From contig CP119076.1 in NCBI GenBank assembly GCA_029027985.1, positions 2,046,001-2,110,000 of the forward strand: 64,000 nucleotides of DNA, written 5' to 3'. The DNA comes from Klebsiella aerogenes (GTDB lineage: Bacteria > Pseudomonadota > Gammaproteobacteria > Enterobacterales > Enterobacteriaceae). Under the pieces are notes generated by a model. That model searched no databases and had not been told where the DNA came from. It saw only the letters and a list, made by a program, of their open reading frames with translations. Of this stretch, positions 1 through 10,956 are shown one piece after another (the stretch's first letter is position 1; each line of letters begins with the position of its first letter). The position numbers were made by a program, and so were the translations under genes.

Positions 1-504
1 GCCGCAGCGGGCGTATTTATCGGCGATGCGGTTTTGATGTTCCTGGCTTTTGCCGGTGTCGCGACGCTCATCAAAACAACCCCGGTATTGTTTAATATCG
101 TGCGTTACCTTGGGGCGATTTATCTGTTGTGGCTGGGTGCCAAAATGCTCTACTCGGTATTTAAGCAGCGCGAGGGGCATGATGCCGCCGATGCTGAGCC
201 GGGAAGCGCAATCCTCAAGCGCTCTTTGACCTTGAGTCTGACTAACCCGAAAGCGATCCTGTTCTATGTCTCTTTCTTCGTCCAGTTTATCGACGTTAAT
301 GCGGCATCGCCGGGCGCCGCATTCTTTATTCTGGCATTAACGCTGGAAGTGATTAGCTTTGTCTATATGAGCTTCTTGATCCTCTCCGGCTCGTTTGTCA
401 CGCGCTATGTGAAGACTAAAAAGAAACTGGCAAAGCTGGGCAACAGTTTGATTGGCCTGGTCTTTGTCGGCTTTGCCGCTCGTCTGGCAACACTACAGTC
501 TTAA
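1..504 (+). CDS. leuE: Leucine exporter LeuE (LysE/RhtB family), 5' end cut by window
   Basis: Inner-membrane amino-acid exporter of the LysE/RhtB superfamily; the E. coli relative exports leucine and some other amino acids. The frame is open from the first base, so the N-terminal part, about 45 residues by comparison with E. coli LeuE (212 aa), lies outside the window. What remains is hydrophobic and carries the family segment [17 protein letters not shown] and the C-terminal end [13 protein letters not shown], both near-identical to E. coli LeuE as I remember it. It ends in TAA with a weak GC-rich hairpin downstream. Identity is secure; substrate is inferred from the E. coli homologue. Confidence 0.93.
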   Translation, partial: AAAGVFIGDAVLMFLAFAGVATLIKTTPVLFNIVRYLGAIYLLWLGAKMLYSVFKQREGHDAADAEPGSAILKRSLTLSLTNPKAILFYVSFFVQFIDVNAASPGAAFFILALTLEVISFVYMSFLILSGSFVTRYVKTKKKLAKLGNSLIGLVFVGFAARLATLQS

Positions 505-630
505 TCTCCGGGCCGGTCTGACGATCGGCCAGTCAGCAATAATCGCTGCCCTGTAACAAAAAACCTTCAATTTTTATTGCATTGGTGTTACATATACAGC
601 CGATTATCGCTCACAGAAAAGGGAACCCGG

Positions 631-894
631 ATGATTCTGCAAAAAATCCTCAGTAATAAAAACGGCAAGAAGTTCCTCTTGTCGATGGCGACGGTATTTG
701 CCATTGCGCTTGCTGTGGTGGGGCGCGCAACATTCGGCGGCGTGGTGAGTGAGTACAACATGCCGTACTCGGAGTGGACAACGTCGATGTTCTTCCTGCA
801 AGGCGCGATGGTGATGGTGTACAGCACCGTTTTCACCGTCCTGTTTGCTATCCCGCTGGGTTTCCTGTTTTTAGGTTCTGACCGCCAGGACTAA
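631..894 (+). CDS. Small two-helix membrane protein, DUF2534-like
   Basis: 87-residue protein with a basic N-terminus (MILQKILSNKNGKK) and two hydrophobic segments, about residues 14-32 and 52-80, separated by a polar loop with YNMPYSEWT. This matches my memory of the enterobacterial DUF2534 family of small inner-membrane proteins; no function is known to me. The ATG is preferred over an upstream TTG in the same frame because the TTG extension reads as unrelated polar sequence, although the ribosome-binding site is poor. A hairpin terminator follows directly. The family assignment is from memory and moderately sure. Confidence 0.7.
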   Translation: MILQKILSNKNGKKFLLSMATVFAIALAVVGRATFGGVVSEYNMPYSEWTTSMFFLQGAMVMVYSTVFTVLFAIPLGFLFLGSDRQD

Positions 895-901
895 ATGCAC
901 C

Positions 902-927
902 AAGGCGAACCTGAGTTCGCCTTGTTT
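902..927 (+). terminator. Rho-independent terminator after DUF2534 gene
   Basis: Perfect inverted repeat AAGGCGAA-CCTGAG-TTCGCCTT followed by GTTTTA, starting a few bases after the stop codon of the small membrane protein gene. Confidence 0.75.
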
Positions 928-941
928 TATCATTCCGTTTA

Positions 942-1061
942 TCACCAGCCACGATCATGATGATAGTGGTGGTGTCTGTGGTGATAACCATCATCCACAA
1001 TACATCCCGATAACAGCGTGCACAGCGCGAGAATCAACGGCAACACAATCGGTTTTTTCAT
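942..1061 (-). CDS. Very small histidine-rich lipoprotein
   Basis: 39 codons: MKKPIVLPLILALCTLLSGC, then a tail IVDDGYHHRHHHYHHDRGW. The N-terminus is a complete type II signal peptide with lipobox L-S-G-C, so the mature product would be only about 20 residues, of which eight are histidine with aspartates and tyrosines. A GGAG ribosome-binding site stands about 7 bases before ATG. Such a tail could bind Ni, Zn or Cu in the periplasm, but that is inference from composition. The neighbours (yoaJ, yoaK, dgcP) are on the same strand, with gaps. Confidence 0.7.
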   Translation of the reverse strand: MKKPIVLPLILALCTLLSGCIVDDGYHHRHHHYHHDRGW

Positions 1062-1193
1062 GACTCACTTCTCCAGTTAACGTCCGCTTTACTGAACAAA
1101 GACAGCGAAGCGGCTGATGAAGTGAGTGTAACGCGTTAAATTATTGAGTGGATAAGACAACTCCGCAATGCTGCAGCGGCGAGATAAATGGGA

Positions 1194-1268
1194 TTACCAC
1201 CAACCCAATTCCGTCCCAACCACCACCACAATGGCGACGATAATCATGATAATGGTCGTCTTTTTCAT
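1194..1268 (-). CDS. yoaJ: Small membrane protein YoaJ
   Basis: 24 residues, MKKTTIIMIIVAIVVVVGTE then LGWW; the E. coli small protein YoaJ has the same start, TELGWW end and length. It is one hydrophobic helix, expected in the inner membrane, of unknown role. Its ATG overlaps the TGA stop of yoaK (ATGA), so the two are translationally coupled. Confidence 0.88.
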   Translation of the reverse strand: MKKTTIIMIIVAIVVVVGTELGWW

Positions 1269-1369
1269 GATGCGCCGCCCGGAGCCGCATAGCCGCCAAC
1301 GAAAAACCAGCCCAGAAAGACCACGGCGACAATGAAAATCACCACCGGAAAAAGAATACCCAATTTCAT
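1265..1369 (-). CDS. yoaK: Small membrane protein YoaK
   Basis: 34 residues with the core FPVVIFI-AVVFL-WFF-GGYAAPG, matching E. coli YoaK (32 aa) in sequence and in its place beside dgcP and yoaJ. One transmembrane helix. In E. coli it is one of the short inner-membrane proteins of unknown role. It lies just downstream of dgcP on the same strand and overlaps yoaJ by four bases, so dgcP-yoaK-yoaJ may be one transcript. Confidence 0.9.
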   Translation of the reverse strand: MKLGILFPVVIFIVAVVFLGWFFVGGYAAPGGAS

Positions 1370-1416
1370 GCTTAGTTCCTGCCTCTAAGAGTCATGTTGT
1401 CTATCATACTGGAAAG

Positions 1417-2439
1417 CTATGCTTTCACGTCAATATCGAAAAGGGTCAGCTTGCGCCGGGAATTTTTGTCATGATACATGGCATCGTCCGCCGCGCGTAG
1501 CGCTTGTTCAACGTCCATATTTCGCGGGTCAACATCAATCACCCCAAAACTGGCGCCAGGGTAGTCTATTCCGTGCCCGGCCAGCCGATAACGGCCAGCG
1601 AGTTGCTGACGCAGACGGGTAATAAACGCCTGCTGCTGCGGTAAATCGAGTGCCGGACCGATTATCAAAAACTCATCGCCGCCGAGGCGGCCGACGGTAT
1701 CTTCATTACGCACGCAGGCGTTTAACCGTTCACCGATCTGGATCAGGAAACTATCACCGCAGGGGTGGCCAAGTTTATCATTAATTGCTTTGAAATCATC
1801 AAGGTCGATGAATATCAGCAAGATTTTATTCTGCCGATCGCGGTCTTGGGAAAATAGCGTCGTGAGATGCTTAAATAGCGCGCGGCGATTAGGTAAACCA
1901 GTCAGCTCATCGGTGTGGGAGTGCATTTCCAGCGCGGCATTGGCGGTGCGCAACTGCTGAACCAGCGTCTCTTTCTCAACATAATGGGAAATCAGGTTGG
2001 CGAACAGTCTCATGACCTGCTCTCCCTCCAGGTTATAGGGCTGTTTTACGCGGCTGGTGGCGCACAGTGTGCCATATAACGAACCGTCGGCAAGCTGGAC
2101 TGGTATGCTAAAGAAGGTCGTGATGCCCAGTTCCTGCGCAGCAGTACAAGAACGCCAACGTTCGCCTACGTCGTTGCAAAAGAGACAGTTATCATCGATG
2201 GCGCGTTTGCAGAGTGACTCATTCCAGGGGATGGAAAAGCCTTCCGGAATCTGCATTTCGCTGCTGTTGTGGGCGTACATCACCAGTTGGCGCTGCGCTT
2301 TCGGGTCGATGCGGGTCAGATAAGTCGACTCCATTCGAGTCACCAGTTCGAGCATTTCCAGCAGCTGGCGCACCAATGTTTCGAGCGTTCGTTCGGTTGC
2401 CAGCGTTTGCGAGACGCGGGCAAGAATAAAGTCTGACAT
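1417..2439 (-). CDS. dgcP: Diguanylate cyclase DgcP (GAF-GGDEF)
   Basis: Makes cyclic di-GMP from two GTP; it acts in the cytoplasm and in E. coli promotes biofilm and adhesion. 340 residues, as in E. coli DgcP (YeaP, 341 aa). Residues about 20-160 form a GAF sensor domain with the cysteines of E. coli (SLCKRAIDDNCLFCNDV). The GGDEF domain follows from DELTGLPNRRALF, with the active-site motif GRLGGDEFLI. Five residues before GGDEF lies RNED, which fits the RxxD inhibitory I-site; as I recall the E. coli protein lacks it. The start shown gives the E. coli-like MSDxILARVSQ N-terminus. Confidence 0.93.
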   Translation of the reverse strand: MSDFILARVSQTLATERTLETLVRQLLEMLELVTRMESTYLTRIDPKAQRQLVMYAHNSSEMQIPEGFSIPWNESLCKRAIDDNCLFCNDVGERWRSCTAAQELGITTFFSIPVQLADGSLYGTLCATSRVKQPYNLEGEQVMRLFANLISHYVEKETLVQQLRTANAALEMHSHTDELTGLPNRRALFKHLTTLFSQDRDRQNKILLIFIDLDDFKAINDKLGHPCGDSFLIQIGERLNACVRNEDTVGRLGGDEFLIIGPALDLPQQQAFITRLRQQLAGRYRLAGHGIDYPGASFGVIDVDPRNMDVEQALRAADDAMYHDKNSRRKLTLFDIDVKA

Positions 2440-2568
2440 GAATGATGTGGCTCCCGAACATTAGCGCAGTACTGCGGGGCGGCGCAGTTCATAGCAAACA
2501 TATATATAACAAATGTATCACATTTTGCAGGGGGATATCTGCACGCGCGACGGTAAAAAATAGTGGAT

Positions 2569-2590
2569 AAAGGCCCCGAAGGGCCATTTG
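2569..2590 (-). terminator. Terminator after yniA
   Basis: Read leftward: GGCCC-TTC-GGGGCC followed by TTTAT, just downstream of the yniA stop codon. Confidence 0.6.
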
Positions 2591-2596
2591 AGGGAG

Positions 2597-3457
2597 TTAT
2601 TGCAGGGCCTCATCCAGCGCTTTTTGCACCGTGACCAAATGCTGGCCGCCGAACAAAATTGCTCGATTGAGTAGAGTATAAAGCTGGTAAATCGGTTGGC
2701 GATCGAGGAAGCCGGCAGGCAATGGCGAGACTGACTGATAGCCGTCGTAAATCTGTGGCGGTTGTTCCGGATGCAGCGGCAGCATCGCCAGATCGCATTC
2801 GCGGTCGCCCCAGTAGCAGGCTGGGTCGAAAATGTAGGGGCCGTCGGGCCCTAAAGCGCAGTTACCGGACCACAGGTCGCCATGTAATAACGAGGGTTGC
2901 GGCTGATGGTTGCTTAGCCGCTGCTGAACGGCATCGACAATACTGTCGATATCACCAAAATGGAGTCCTTTTTCAGCCGCCAGCTCCAGCTGCCAGCCTA
3001 TACGCTGCTCGGAAAAGAAGGTTGACCAGCGGCGCTGCCAGGCGTTCGGCTGCGGGGTCGTTGATAGATCGTTGTCAAAATCCAGACCGAATTGCGGCTG
3101 ATCGCTCCACTGATGCAGATGGGCAATTTGCTGACCAAGGAGAAACGCATTGTGCGCGTCAAGCGGGCGCGGCGGCAGGAATTCCATCACCAGAAAGCTG
3201 TAATCCCGGTCACTGCCGACGGCGAAAACCTGTGGCACCACCACGGTTTTACTGCGTGATAGCAGTTCCAGCTGATCGGCTTCTGCGGTAAAAATAGGGA
3301 GCAGTTCTCGTTCATCGCATTTGACGAAATAATCTTTTCCGCCAAAGCGTAGGTGCCAGGCGGCATGGATCTCTCCGCCGGGTAGCTCGTTGCGCAGTTC
3401 GATTTCAGCGCCGCCAGAGTGTTGCTCGCCTAACAAATTGCTGATAGCTTGCCACAT
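2597..3457 (-). CDS. yniA: Fructosamine kinase family protein YniA
   Basis: Cytoplasmic protein kinase-like-fold enzyme related to fructosamine-3-kinases, which phosphorylate sugars attached to lysines so they fall off the protein; the E. coli substrate is not firmly established. 286 residues from MWQAISNLL, exactly the E. coli length. The catalytic loop LLHGDLWSGN and the metal-binding IFDPACYWGDRE are present. A longer in-frame ATG exists 27 bases upstream, but the MWQ start has a GGGGAGA ribosome-binding site and matches E. coli. Followed by its own terminator; ydiZ lies upstream on the same strand. Confidence 0.93.
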   Translation of the reverse strand: MWQAISNLLGEQHSGGAEIELRNELPGGEIHAAWHLRFGGKDYFVKCDERELLPIFTAEADQLELLSRSKTVVVPQVFAVGSDRDYSFLVMEFLPPRPLDAHNAFLLGQQIAHLHQWSDQPQFGLDFDNDLSTTPQPNAWQRRWSTFFSEQRIGWQLELAAEKGLHFGDIDSIVDAVQQRLSNHQPQPSLLHGDLWSGNCALGPDGPYIFDPACYWGDRECDLAMLPLHPEQPPQIYDGYQSVSPLPAGFLDRQPIYQLYTLLNRAILFGGQHLVTVQKALDEALQ

Positions 3458-3562
3458 GCCGTCTCTCCCCATGTTTTCCACCATATCATAAGGTTAGCGC
3501 ATAACTTCGCCATAAAGTTCGAGCTGACGCACAACTGGCGTCTTCCGCTGCGCTGATCGCAC

Positions 3563-3847
3563 TTATTGAGCTTTTAACCATTGGGTAAATGTGGTGATGG
3601 TGATGTCGGCTGGCCGGCCTAAGGCCGCTTCCGTCAGGCCAGCGCTCAATGCCTGAATCTCGTCAGCGCTTTGCGCGCTCAACAGGCCAAATGTATTGGT
3701 GCCTAAATCGTGAGGTTTACCGTCGTCATCGTTGAACGTCAGGATGAATCCCGCGCGGATAAAGTGATTGCTGAGCTCGTTAATCTCGGTCAGCGTGTGC
3801 TCCTGGAATGTCACGGTGACGACGTAGGCGGTAACATCGGTGCTCAT
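3563..3847 (-). CDS. ydiZ: YdiZ family protein
   Basis: 94 residues of unknown function, recognisable as YdiZ by the segment LGTNTFGLLSAQSADEI and by its place between pfkB and yniA, as in E. coli. Soluble, no signal peptide or catalytic motif visible. ATG start with GGGGTG upstream. Confidence 0.85.
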   Translation of the reverse strand: MSTDVTAYVVTVTFQEHTLTEINELSNHFIRAGFILTFNDDDGKPHDLGTNTFGLLSAQSADEIQALSAGLTEAALGRPADITITTFTQWLKAQ

Positions 3848-3903
3848 TTTTCACCCCGTTGTTATACATGGCATTTCTAGCATAGACCATAATGGTGAAT
3901 TAG

Positions 3904-3933
3904 AAACTCCCCTCCACGGATGTGCAGGGGAGT
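3904..3933 (-). terminator. Terminator after pfkB
   Basis: On the minus strand ACTCCCCT...AGGGGAGTTT: an eight-base stem with a T run, about 10 bases past the pfkB stop. Confidence 0.7.
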
Positions 3934-3942
3934 CAGGGACTA

Positions 3943-4872
3943 TCAGCCGCACAGGTATTCGTAGATTTTTTGCGTATTGCTCAGCGAGCAAAGGCGCGTG
4001 CCGTGATTGATCGTGGCGGCGCTGCCGGCAGCTACCCCGAAGCGAACCATATCCTTAAGCGAGGCGTTTTCTGCCAGACGCAGCGTCATGGCGCCCACCA
4101 TGCTGTCGCCCGCGCCAACGGTGCTCTGGCTTTTCATCGGCGGCGGCACCACCTGAACGCTGCCGTCAGCATCAACGCCCAGCGCGCCCTGTGGACCCAA
4201 CGAGACCACGACCCGGCGTACTTTTCCGGAACGGATAAGTTCCAGCGCGGCATTGCGCACGTCATCCGGCTGACTGAGATCGCGTTGCACCAGCGCGCTC
4301 AGTTCTTTCTGGTTAGGTTTGACCAGTTCGATGTTGCCGACGTCCAGCGCGGCGGCCAGTGCATCGCCGGAGCTGTCGATAATGCAGCGCAACCCGCGCT
4401 GCTGGGCATGTTTCACCAGTTGAGTCAGATTATCGACGCTGATGCCAGGCGGTAAACTGCCGCTGATAACCAGCAGCGAACCAGGTTCAATGGCCAGAAC
4501 CTTTTCTTCCAGTAGACGAAATTCATCGATGGTCAGCGCCGCGCCGGGCATCACAAAACGGTACTGTTCGCCGCTGGCGTCAACGTGAACGTGTAGGTTC
4601 TGCCGCGTCCAATCGCGGGTTTCGATCGTTTCGACCGGAACGTGCTCATCGGCCAGTAGGGCTGTGAGATGCTCGCCGGTGGCGCCGCCGACCGGGAATA
4701 TCGCCGTCGCTTTGCCGCCAAGAAAGGTGATCGCGCGAGCGACGTTGATCCCGCCGCCGCCGGGCTCGAATACCGGGGCGCTACAGCGTAATTTTCCTTC
4801 GGGATAAATTTGCGGTGTCAGCGTTGCGCTGTCGAGAGATGGGGCCAGCGTGAGCGTATAAATTTTGGTCAT
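3943..4872 (-). CDS. pfkB: 6-phosphofructokinase II PfkB
   Basis: Minor phosphofructokinase of glycolysis, a ribokinase/PfkB-family enzyme that phosphorylates fructose-6-phosphate with ATP. 309 residues, the E. coli length, beginning MTKIYTLTLAPSLDSATLTP. Family signatures: substrate loop PGGGGINVARA near residue 40 and the catalytic anion-hole motif TVGAGDSMVGAM near residue 255. The start was chosen at this ATG because GGAGG lies six bases upstream; the longer frame has no such site. Divergent from ydiY. Confidence 0.96.
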   Translation of the reverse strand: MTKIYTLTLAPSLDSATLTPQIYPEGKLRCSAPVFEPGGGGINVARAITFLGGKATAIFPVGGATGEHLTALLADEHVPVETIETRDWTRQNLHVHVDASGEQYRFVMPGAALTIDEFRLLEEKVLAIEPGSLLVISGSLPPGISVDNLTQLVKHAQQRGLRCIIDSSGDALAAALDVGNIELVKPNQKELSALVQRDLSQPDDVRNAALELIRSGKVRRVVVSLGPQGALGVDADGSVQVVPPPMKSQSTVGAGDSMVGAMTLRLAENASLKDMVRFGVAAGSAATINHGTRLCSLSNTQKIYEYLCG

Positions 4873-5233
4873 CCGGTTCCTCCTTAATACGGGGTAAGCT
4901 GTTCTGTTTTTAAGCATGGCACTGAAACGCGGGGAGGGAAAGTGGGGGATGCTGAGGGATTTGCAAAGATGTCTGCATTTTTATCTTTATGAAATAAAGA
5001 TTGTTTTGGGAGCTGTCTTATTCAAAAAATGAAATAGCAACTGATTGCTAAGTTATTCGTGCTTTTTTATAATCAAGCGCCTTTCTTAAGACTCGCATTC
5101 AGCGCGCCTCGCGAAAGTTTCCGGGACCTGTCGGGTCTCCTTAAATGTTGTACGGACTCTAAATTCAATGAAGGGGCTCATCGTCCATTCATCATTTGTA
5201 CTGTCCTGAAGATATGTATTTTAGAGAGTTATA
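4873..5233. promoter_or_regulatory. Divergent pfkB/ydiY promoter region
   Basis: 361 bases without a convincing gene. It holds the pfkB ribosome-binding site at one end and an AT-rich stretch (4970-5080) able to carry both promoters. A possible 84-residue frame on the plus strand ends inside ydiY and looks like a shadow. In E. coli ydiY is acid-inducible; I cannot point to a regulator site here. Confidence 0.4.
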
Positions 5234-5992
5234 ATGAAGCTTTTGAAGACAGTACCCGCAGCGGCATTGCTGGCGGGGGGGCTTTTTGCGTCTGTAAACG
5301 CACTGGCCGATGATTCCGTTTTTACCGTCATGGATGACCCTTCCACTGCTAAAAAACCTTTCGAAGGTGCTGTGAATGCGGGCTATCTCGCTCAGTCCGG
5401 CAACACGAAAAGCTCATCAATGAGCGCCGATTCAACGCTGACCTGGTACGGCGATACCACGGCCTGGTCGCTGTGGGGCAATGCGAGCAATAATTCTTCC
5501 AACGATCAGCGCTCTTCAGAGAAATACGCCGTTGGCGGCCGTAGCCGTTATAACCTGACCGACATGAACTACGTGTTTGGTCAGGCGAGCTGGCTGACCG
5601 ACCGCTACAACGGTTATCAGCAGCGCGACGTCCTGACTGCCGGTTACGGCCGTCAGGTCCTTAACGGCCCGGTACACAGTCTACGTTTTGAATTTGGTCC
5701 GGGTGTTCGCTATGACGAATACACTGATGGTGATAACGAAACGCAGCCGTTGGGATACGCTTCGGGCACCTGGGCATGGCAGATGACTGACAACGCTAAA
5801 TTTACCCAGGGCGTTTCGGTGTTCGGCGCGGAAGATACAACGCTGAACTCGGAAAGCGCATTAAACGTGGCGATTAACGCCCACTTTGCGCTGCGTGTGG
5901 CCTATAACCTGACGTGGAACTCGCAGCCGCCGGCCTCGGCGCCAGAGCATACCGATCGTCGCACCACGTTATCGCTCGGTTATAAAATGTAA
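5234..5992 (+). CDS. ydiY: YdiY, DUF481 outer-membrane-type protein
   Basis: 252 residues, as in E. coli YdiY. A Sec signal peptide (MKLLKTVPAAALLAGGLFAS, cleavage after VNALA) precedes a DUF481 region rich in alternating polar/aromatic stretches ending in aromatic-rich strands (LSLGYKM), typical of a small outer-membrane beta-barrel. In E. coli it is acid-inducible; its function is unknown. A terminator hairpin follows at once. Confidence 0.92.
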   Translation: MKLLKTVPAAALLAGGLFASVNALADDSVFTVMDDPSTAKKPFEGAVNAGYLAQSGNTKSSSMSADSTLTWYGDTTAWSLWGNASNNSSNDQRSSEKYAVGGRSRYNLTDMNYVFGQASWLTDRYNGYQQRDVLTAGYGRQVLNGPVHSLRFEFGPGVRYDEYTDGDNETQPLGYASGTWAWQMTDNAKFTQGVSVFGAEDTTLNSESALNVAINAHFALRVAYNLTWNSQPPASAPEHTDRRTTLSLGYKM

Positions 5993-5998
5993 TTTATC

Positions 5999-6026
5999 AG
6001 GTCGGGAAACCGGCCTGATTCTTATT
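5999..6026 (+). terminator. Terminator after ydiY
   Basis: CAGGTCGG-GAAA-CCGGCCTG followed by ATTCTTATT, an imperfect but strong stem. Confidence 0.6.
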
Positions 6027-6269
6027 ATTTCCCGGTGGGTGGATGAATACTCACTAAAACGGATGATTTTTTTAATTCTGCTTTTATAACATTGGTGGTT
6101 TTTATTTCAGCGTTCAATTTAACCGAACCATGAATTAAATGCGCCAGGCGCGAATGGTGTGGTTTGACCGGAGAGGGTTCAAGCGTCAGCGACGAATTGA
6201 ACAAGTCCCCTTGTTATTTAAAAGAAGAATACCTATTTAGATATTGCGTCTTTAATCGCGTAGAAATGA

Positions 6270-6455
6270 TGTGTACACTAACCCCCGGTGTTATCAACGA
6301 GCGGCTGCAGGTGAGGGCGGCTCAATAGATAGATGGTCGTACTCATATTTTCGCAGAGTGAAGCGGGAACTGTGTCACAACTCGTTGATAATTATGATTA
6401 TATTGTTTTGTATGTGCTCTTTCGTGTGGGGCACCACTGCAAATAAGGACATAAA
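6270..6455 (+). promoter_or_regulatory. thrS leader with translational operator
   Basis: E. coli threonyl-tRNA synthetase represses its own translation by binding stem-loops in its leader that mimic the tRNA-Thr anticodon arm. The last about 50 bases here (CTTTCGTGTGGGGCACCAC, then a TAAGGA ribosome-binding site) are almost the same as the E. coli operator arm with the CGU anticodon-like loop, and the upstream hairpin CGGGAACTGTGTCAC fits the second arm. The part from 6027 to 6269 is AT-rich and should contain the thrS promoter; I see no gene in it. Confidence 0.75.
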
Positions 6456-8384
6456 ATGCCTGTAATTACGCTTCCTGATGGCAGCCAACGCCATTTCGAC
6501 CACGCAGTTAGCCCGATGGATGTTGCTCTGGATATCGGTCCAGGCCTGGCGAAAGCCACCATCGCCGGACGTGTAAACGGTGAGCTGGTTGATGCCTGCG
6601 ACCCGATCGAAACTGACTCCACGCTCTCTATTATCACCGCCAAAGATGAAGATGGTCTGGAGATCATTCGTCACTCCTGCGCGCACCTGTTAGGTCATGC
6701 GATCAAACAGCTGTGGCCGAACACCAAAATGGCCATTGGCCCGGTTGTCGACAACGGTTTTTATTACGACGTCGATCTGGACCATACCCTGACTCAGGAA
6801 GACATCGACGCGCTCGAAAAGCGTATGCATGAGCTCGCCGAGAAAAACTACGATGTCATCAAGAAGAAAGTCAGCTGGCACGAAGCGCGTGAAACCTTCG
6901 TGAAGCGTGGCGAAACTTATAAAGTTTCTATTCTTGACGAAAACATCGCGCATGATGACAAACCGGGTTTGTACCATCATGAAGAATATATCGATATGTG
7001 CCGTGGTCCGCACGTACCGAATATGCGCTTCTGCCATCACTTCAAACTGATGAAAACCGCAGGCGCGTACTGGCGTGGCGACAGCGACAATAAAATGCTG
7101 CAGCGTATCTACGGTACCGCATGGGCAGATAAAAAAGCGCTGAACGCCTACCTGCAGCGTCTGGAAGAAGCCGCGAAACGCGACCACCGTAAAATCGGTA
7201 AGCAGCTCGACCTGTATCATATGCAGGAAGAAGCGCCGGGTATGGTGTTCTGGCACAATGACGGCTGGACTATCTTCCGCGAACTGGAAACTTTCGTTCG
7301 TTCTAAACTGAAAGAGTACCAGTATCAGGAAGTGAAAGGTCCGTTCATGATGGACCGTGTGCTGTGGGAAAAAACCGGCCACTGGGACAACTACAAAGAT
7401 GCGATGTTCACTACCTCTTCTGAGAACCGTGAATACTGCATTAAGCCGATGAACTGCCCGGGTCACGTGCAGATCTTCAACCAGGGGCTGAAATCCTACC
7501 GCGATTTGCCGCTGCGTATGGCTGAATTCGGTAGCTGCCACCGTAACGAACCGTCGGGGGCGCTGCATGGTCTGATGCGCGTTCGCGGTTTTACTCAGGA
7601 TGATGCGCATATCTTCTGTACTGAAGATCAGGTTCGCGATGAAGTGAACGCCTGTATTCGTATGGTTTATGATATGTACAGCACCTTTGGCTTCGAGAAA
7701 ATCGTCGTCAAGCTGTCGACTCGCCCGGAAAAACGTATCGGTAGCGATGAGACCTGGGACCGCGCGGAAGCGGATCTGGCGGTTGCGCTGGAAGAGAACA
7801 ATATCCCATTTGAATATCAACTGGGTGAAGGTGCGTTCTACGGTCCGAAAATTGAATTTACCCTGTATGACTGCCTCGATCGTGCATGGCAGTGCGGTAC
7901 TGTACAGCTGGACTTCTCTCTGCCGCAGCGTTTAAGCGCTTCTTATGTAGGCGAAAATAACGAGCGTCAGGTGCCAGTAATGATTCACCGCGCGATTCTC
8001 GGTTCACTGGAACGCTTCATCGGCATCCTGACCGAAGAGTTCGCTGGCTTCTTCCCAACCTGGATTGCTCCAGTGCAGGTCGTGGTCATGAATATTACGG
8101 ATTCTCAGGCTGAATACGTTAACGAATTGACTCGTAAACTACAAAATGCGGGCATTCGCGTAAAAGCGGACTTGAGAAATGAGAAGATTGGCTTTAAAAT
8201 CCGCGAGCACACTTTACGTCGTGTCCCGTATATGTTGGTCTGTGGCGACAAAGAAGTCGAAGCCGGCAAAGTCGCCGTGCGTACCCGTCGCGGTAAAGAC
8301 CTCGGCAGCATGGACGTAAATGAAGTGATCGAAAAGCTGCAACAAGAGATTCGCAGCCGCAGTCTTCAACAACTGGAGGAATAA
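6456..8384 (+). CDS. thrS: Threonyl-tRNA synthetase
   Basis: Class II synthetase charging tRNA-Thr. 642 residues, identical to the E. coli length. Order: N-terminal TGS domain (1-62), editing domain with [10 protein letters not shown] and the later CRGPH zinc/editing motif (about 70-225), catalytic core with the zinc Cys in PMNCPGH (about 334) and motifs [20 protein letters not shown] and later [10 protein letters not shown], then the anticodon-binding domain from about 540. ATG preceded by AAGGA. First gene of the thrS-infC-rpmI-rplT group. Confidence 0.98.
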   Translation: MPVITLPDGSQRHFDHAVSPMDVALDIGPGLAKATIAGRVNGELVDACDPIETDSTLSIITAKDEDGLEIIRHSCAHLLGHAIKQLWPNTKMAIGPVVDNGFYYDVDLDHTLTQEDIDALEKRMHELAEKNYDVIKKKVSWHEARETFVKRGETYKVSILDENIAHDDKPGLYHHEEYIDMCRGPHVPNMRFCHHFKLMKTAGAYWRGDSDNKMLQRIYGTAWADKKALNAYLQRLEEAAKRDHRKIGKQLDLYHMQEEAPGMVFWHNDGWTIFRELETFVRSKLKEYQYQEVKGPFMMDRVLWEKTGHWDNYKDAMFTTSSENREYCIKPMNCPGHVQIFNQGLKSYRDLPLRMAEFGSCHRNEPSGALHGLMRVRGFTQDDAHIFCTEDQVRDEVNACIRMVYDMYSTFGFEKIVVKLSTRPEKRIGSDETWDRAEADLAVALEENNIPFEYQLGEGAFYGPKIEFTLYDCLDRAWQCGTVQLDFSLPQRLSASYVGENNERQVPVMIHRAILGSLERFIGILTEEFAGFFPTWIAPVQVVVMNITDSQAEYVNELTRKLQNAGIRVKADLRNEKIGFKIREHTLRRVPYMLVCGDKEVEAGKVAVRTRRGKDLGSMDVNEVIEKLQQEIRSRSLQQLEE

Positions 8385-9218
<834 letters not shown>

Positions 9219-9247
9219 GTCGTTAACCCTTTTAACTTTTTAATTAG

Positions 9248-9625
<378 letters not shown>

Positions 9626-9632
9626 GCCAGTT

Positions 9633-9659
9633 GAAAGAGGGAGCTTGTCTCCCTCTTTT
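9633..9659 (+). terminator. Terminator after rplT
   Basis: AAAGAGGGAG-CTTG-TCTCCCTCTTTT: a ten-base near-perfect stem with a T run. Confidence 0.9.
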
Positions 9660-9748
9660 CATTTCAACGCTATCAATACATTGACTTTTATTCGCGTAAG
9701 CCTTTCAATAAAGCTCTTACGTCTCTTACCAGACAAGGTAATGCAAGC

Positions 9749-9793
9749 ATGAATGCTGCTATTTTCCGCTTCTTTTTTTACTTTAGCACCTGA
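9749..9793 (+). CDS. pheM: pheST leader peptide PheM
   Basis: 14 residues, [14 protein letters not shown], with five phenylalanines, four in a near-continuous run; identical in pattern to E. coli PheM. Ribosome stalling at Phe codons when charged tRNA-Phe is scarce lets transcription continue into pheST. Not a functional protein in itself. Starts about 90 bases after the rplT terminator and is followed by an attenuator hairpin. Confidence 0.96.
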
Positions 9794-9841
9794 ACCCGGG
9801 AGGCTAGCGCGTGAAAGAAGAAACGGAAAACAGCGCCAGAA

Positions 9842-9870
9842 AGCCTCCCACTGTGGAGGCTTTTTTTATA
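9842..9870 (+). terminator. pheST attenuator
   Basis: AGCCTCC-CACTGT-GGAGGCT followed by seven T. The segment GGGAGGCTAGCGCG just after the pheM stop can pair with the terminator's upstream arm (GCCTCCC) as the antiterminator, so this is a classical attenuator linking pheM translation to pheST transcription. Confidence 0.9.
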
Positions 9871-9915
9871 CTTGTCGAACCGCCAATGTAGTAAAAGCGG
9901 CGCAACAAAAATTGA

Positions 9916-10941
<1,026 letters not shown>

Positions 10942-10956
10942 GGGCAGGACAGAACA

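Noticed and set aside
5059-5313. 84-residue frame running into ydiY
   Set aside because: Overlaps the ydiY signal peptide in another frame and has no ribosome-binding site.
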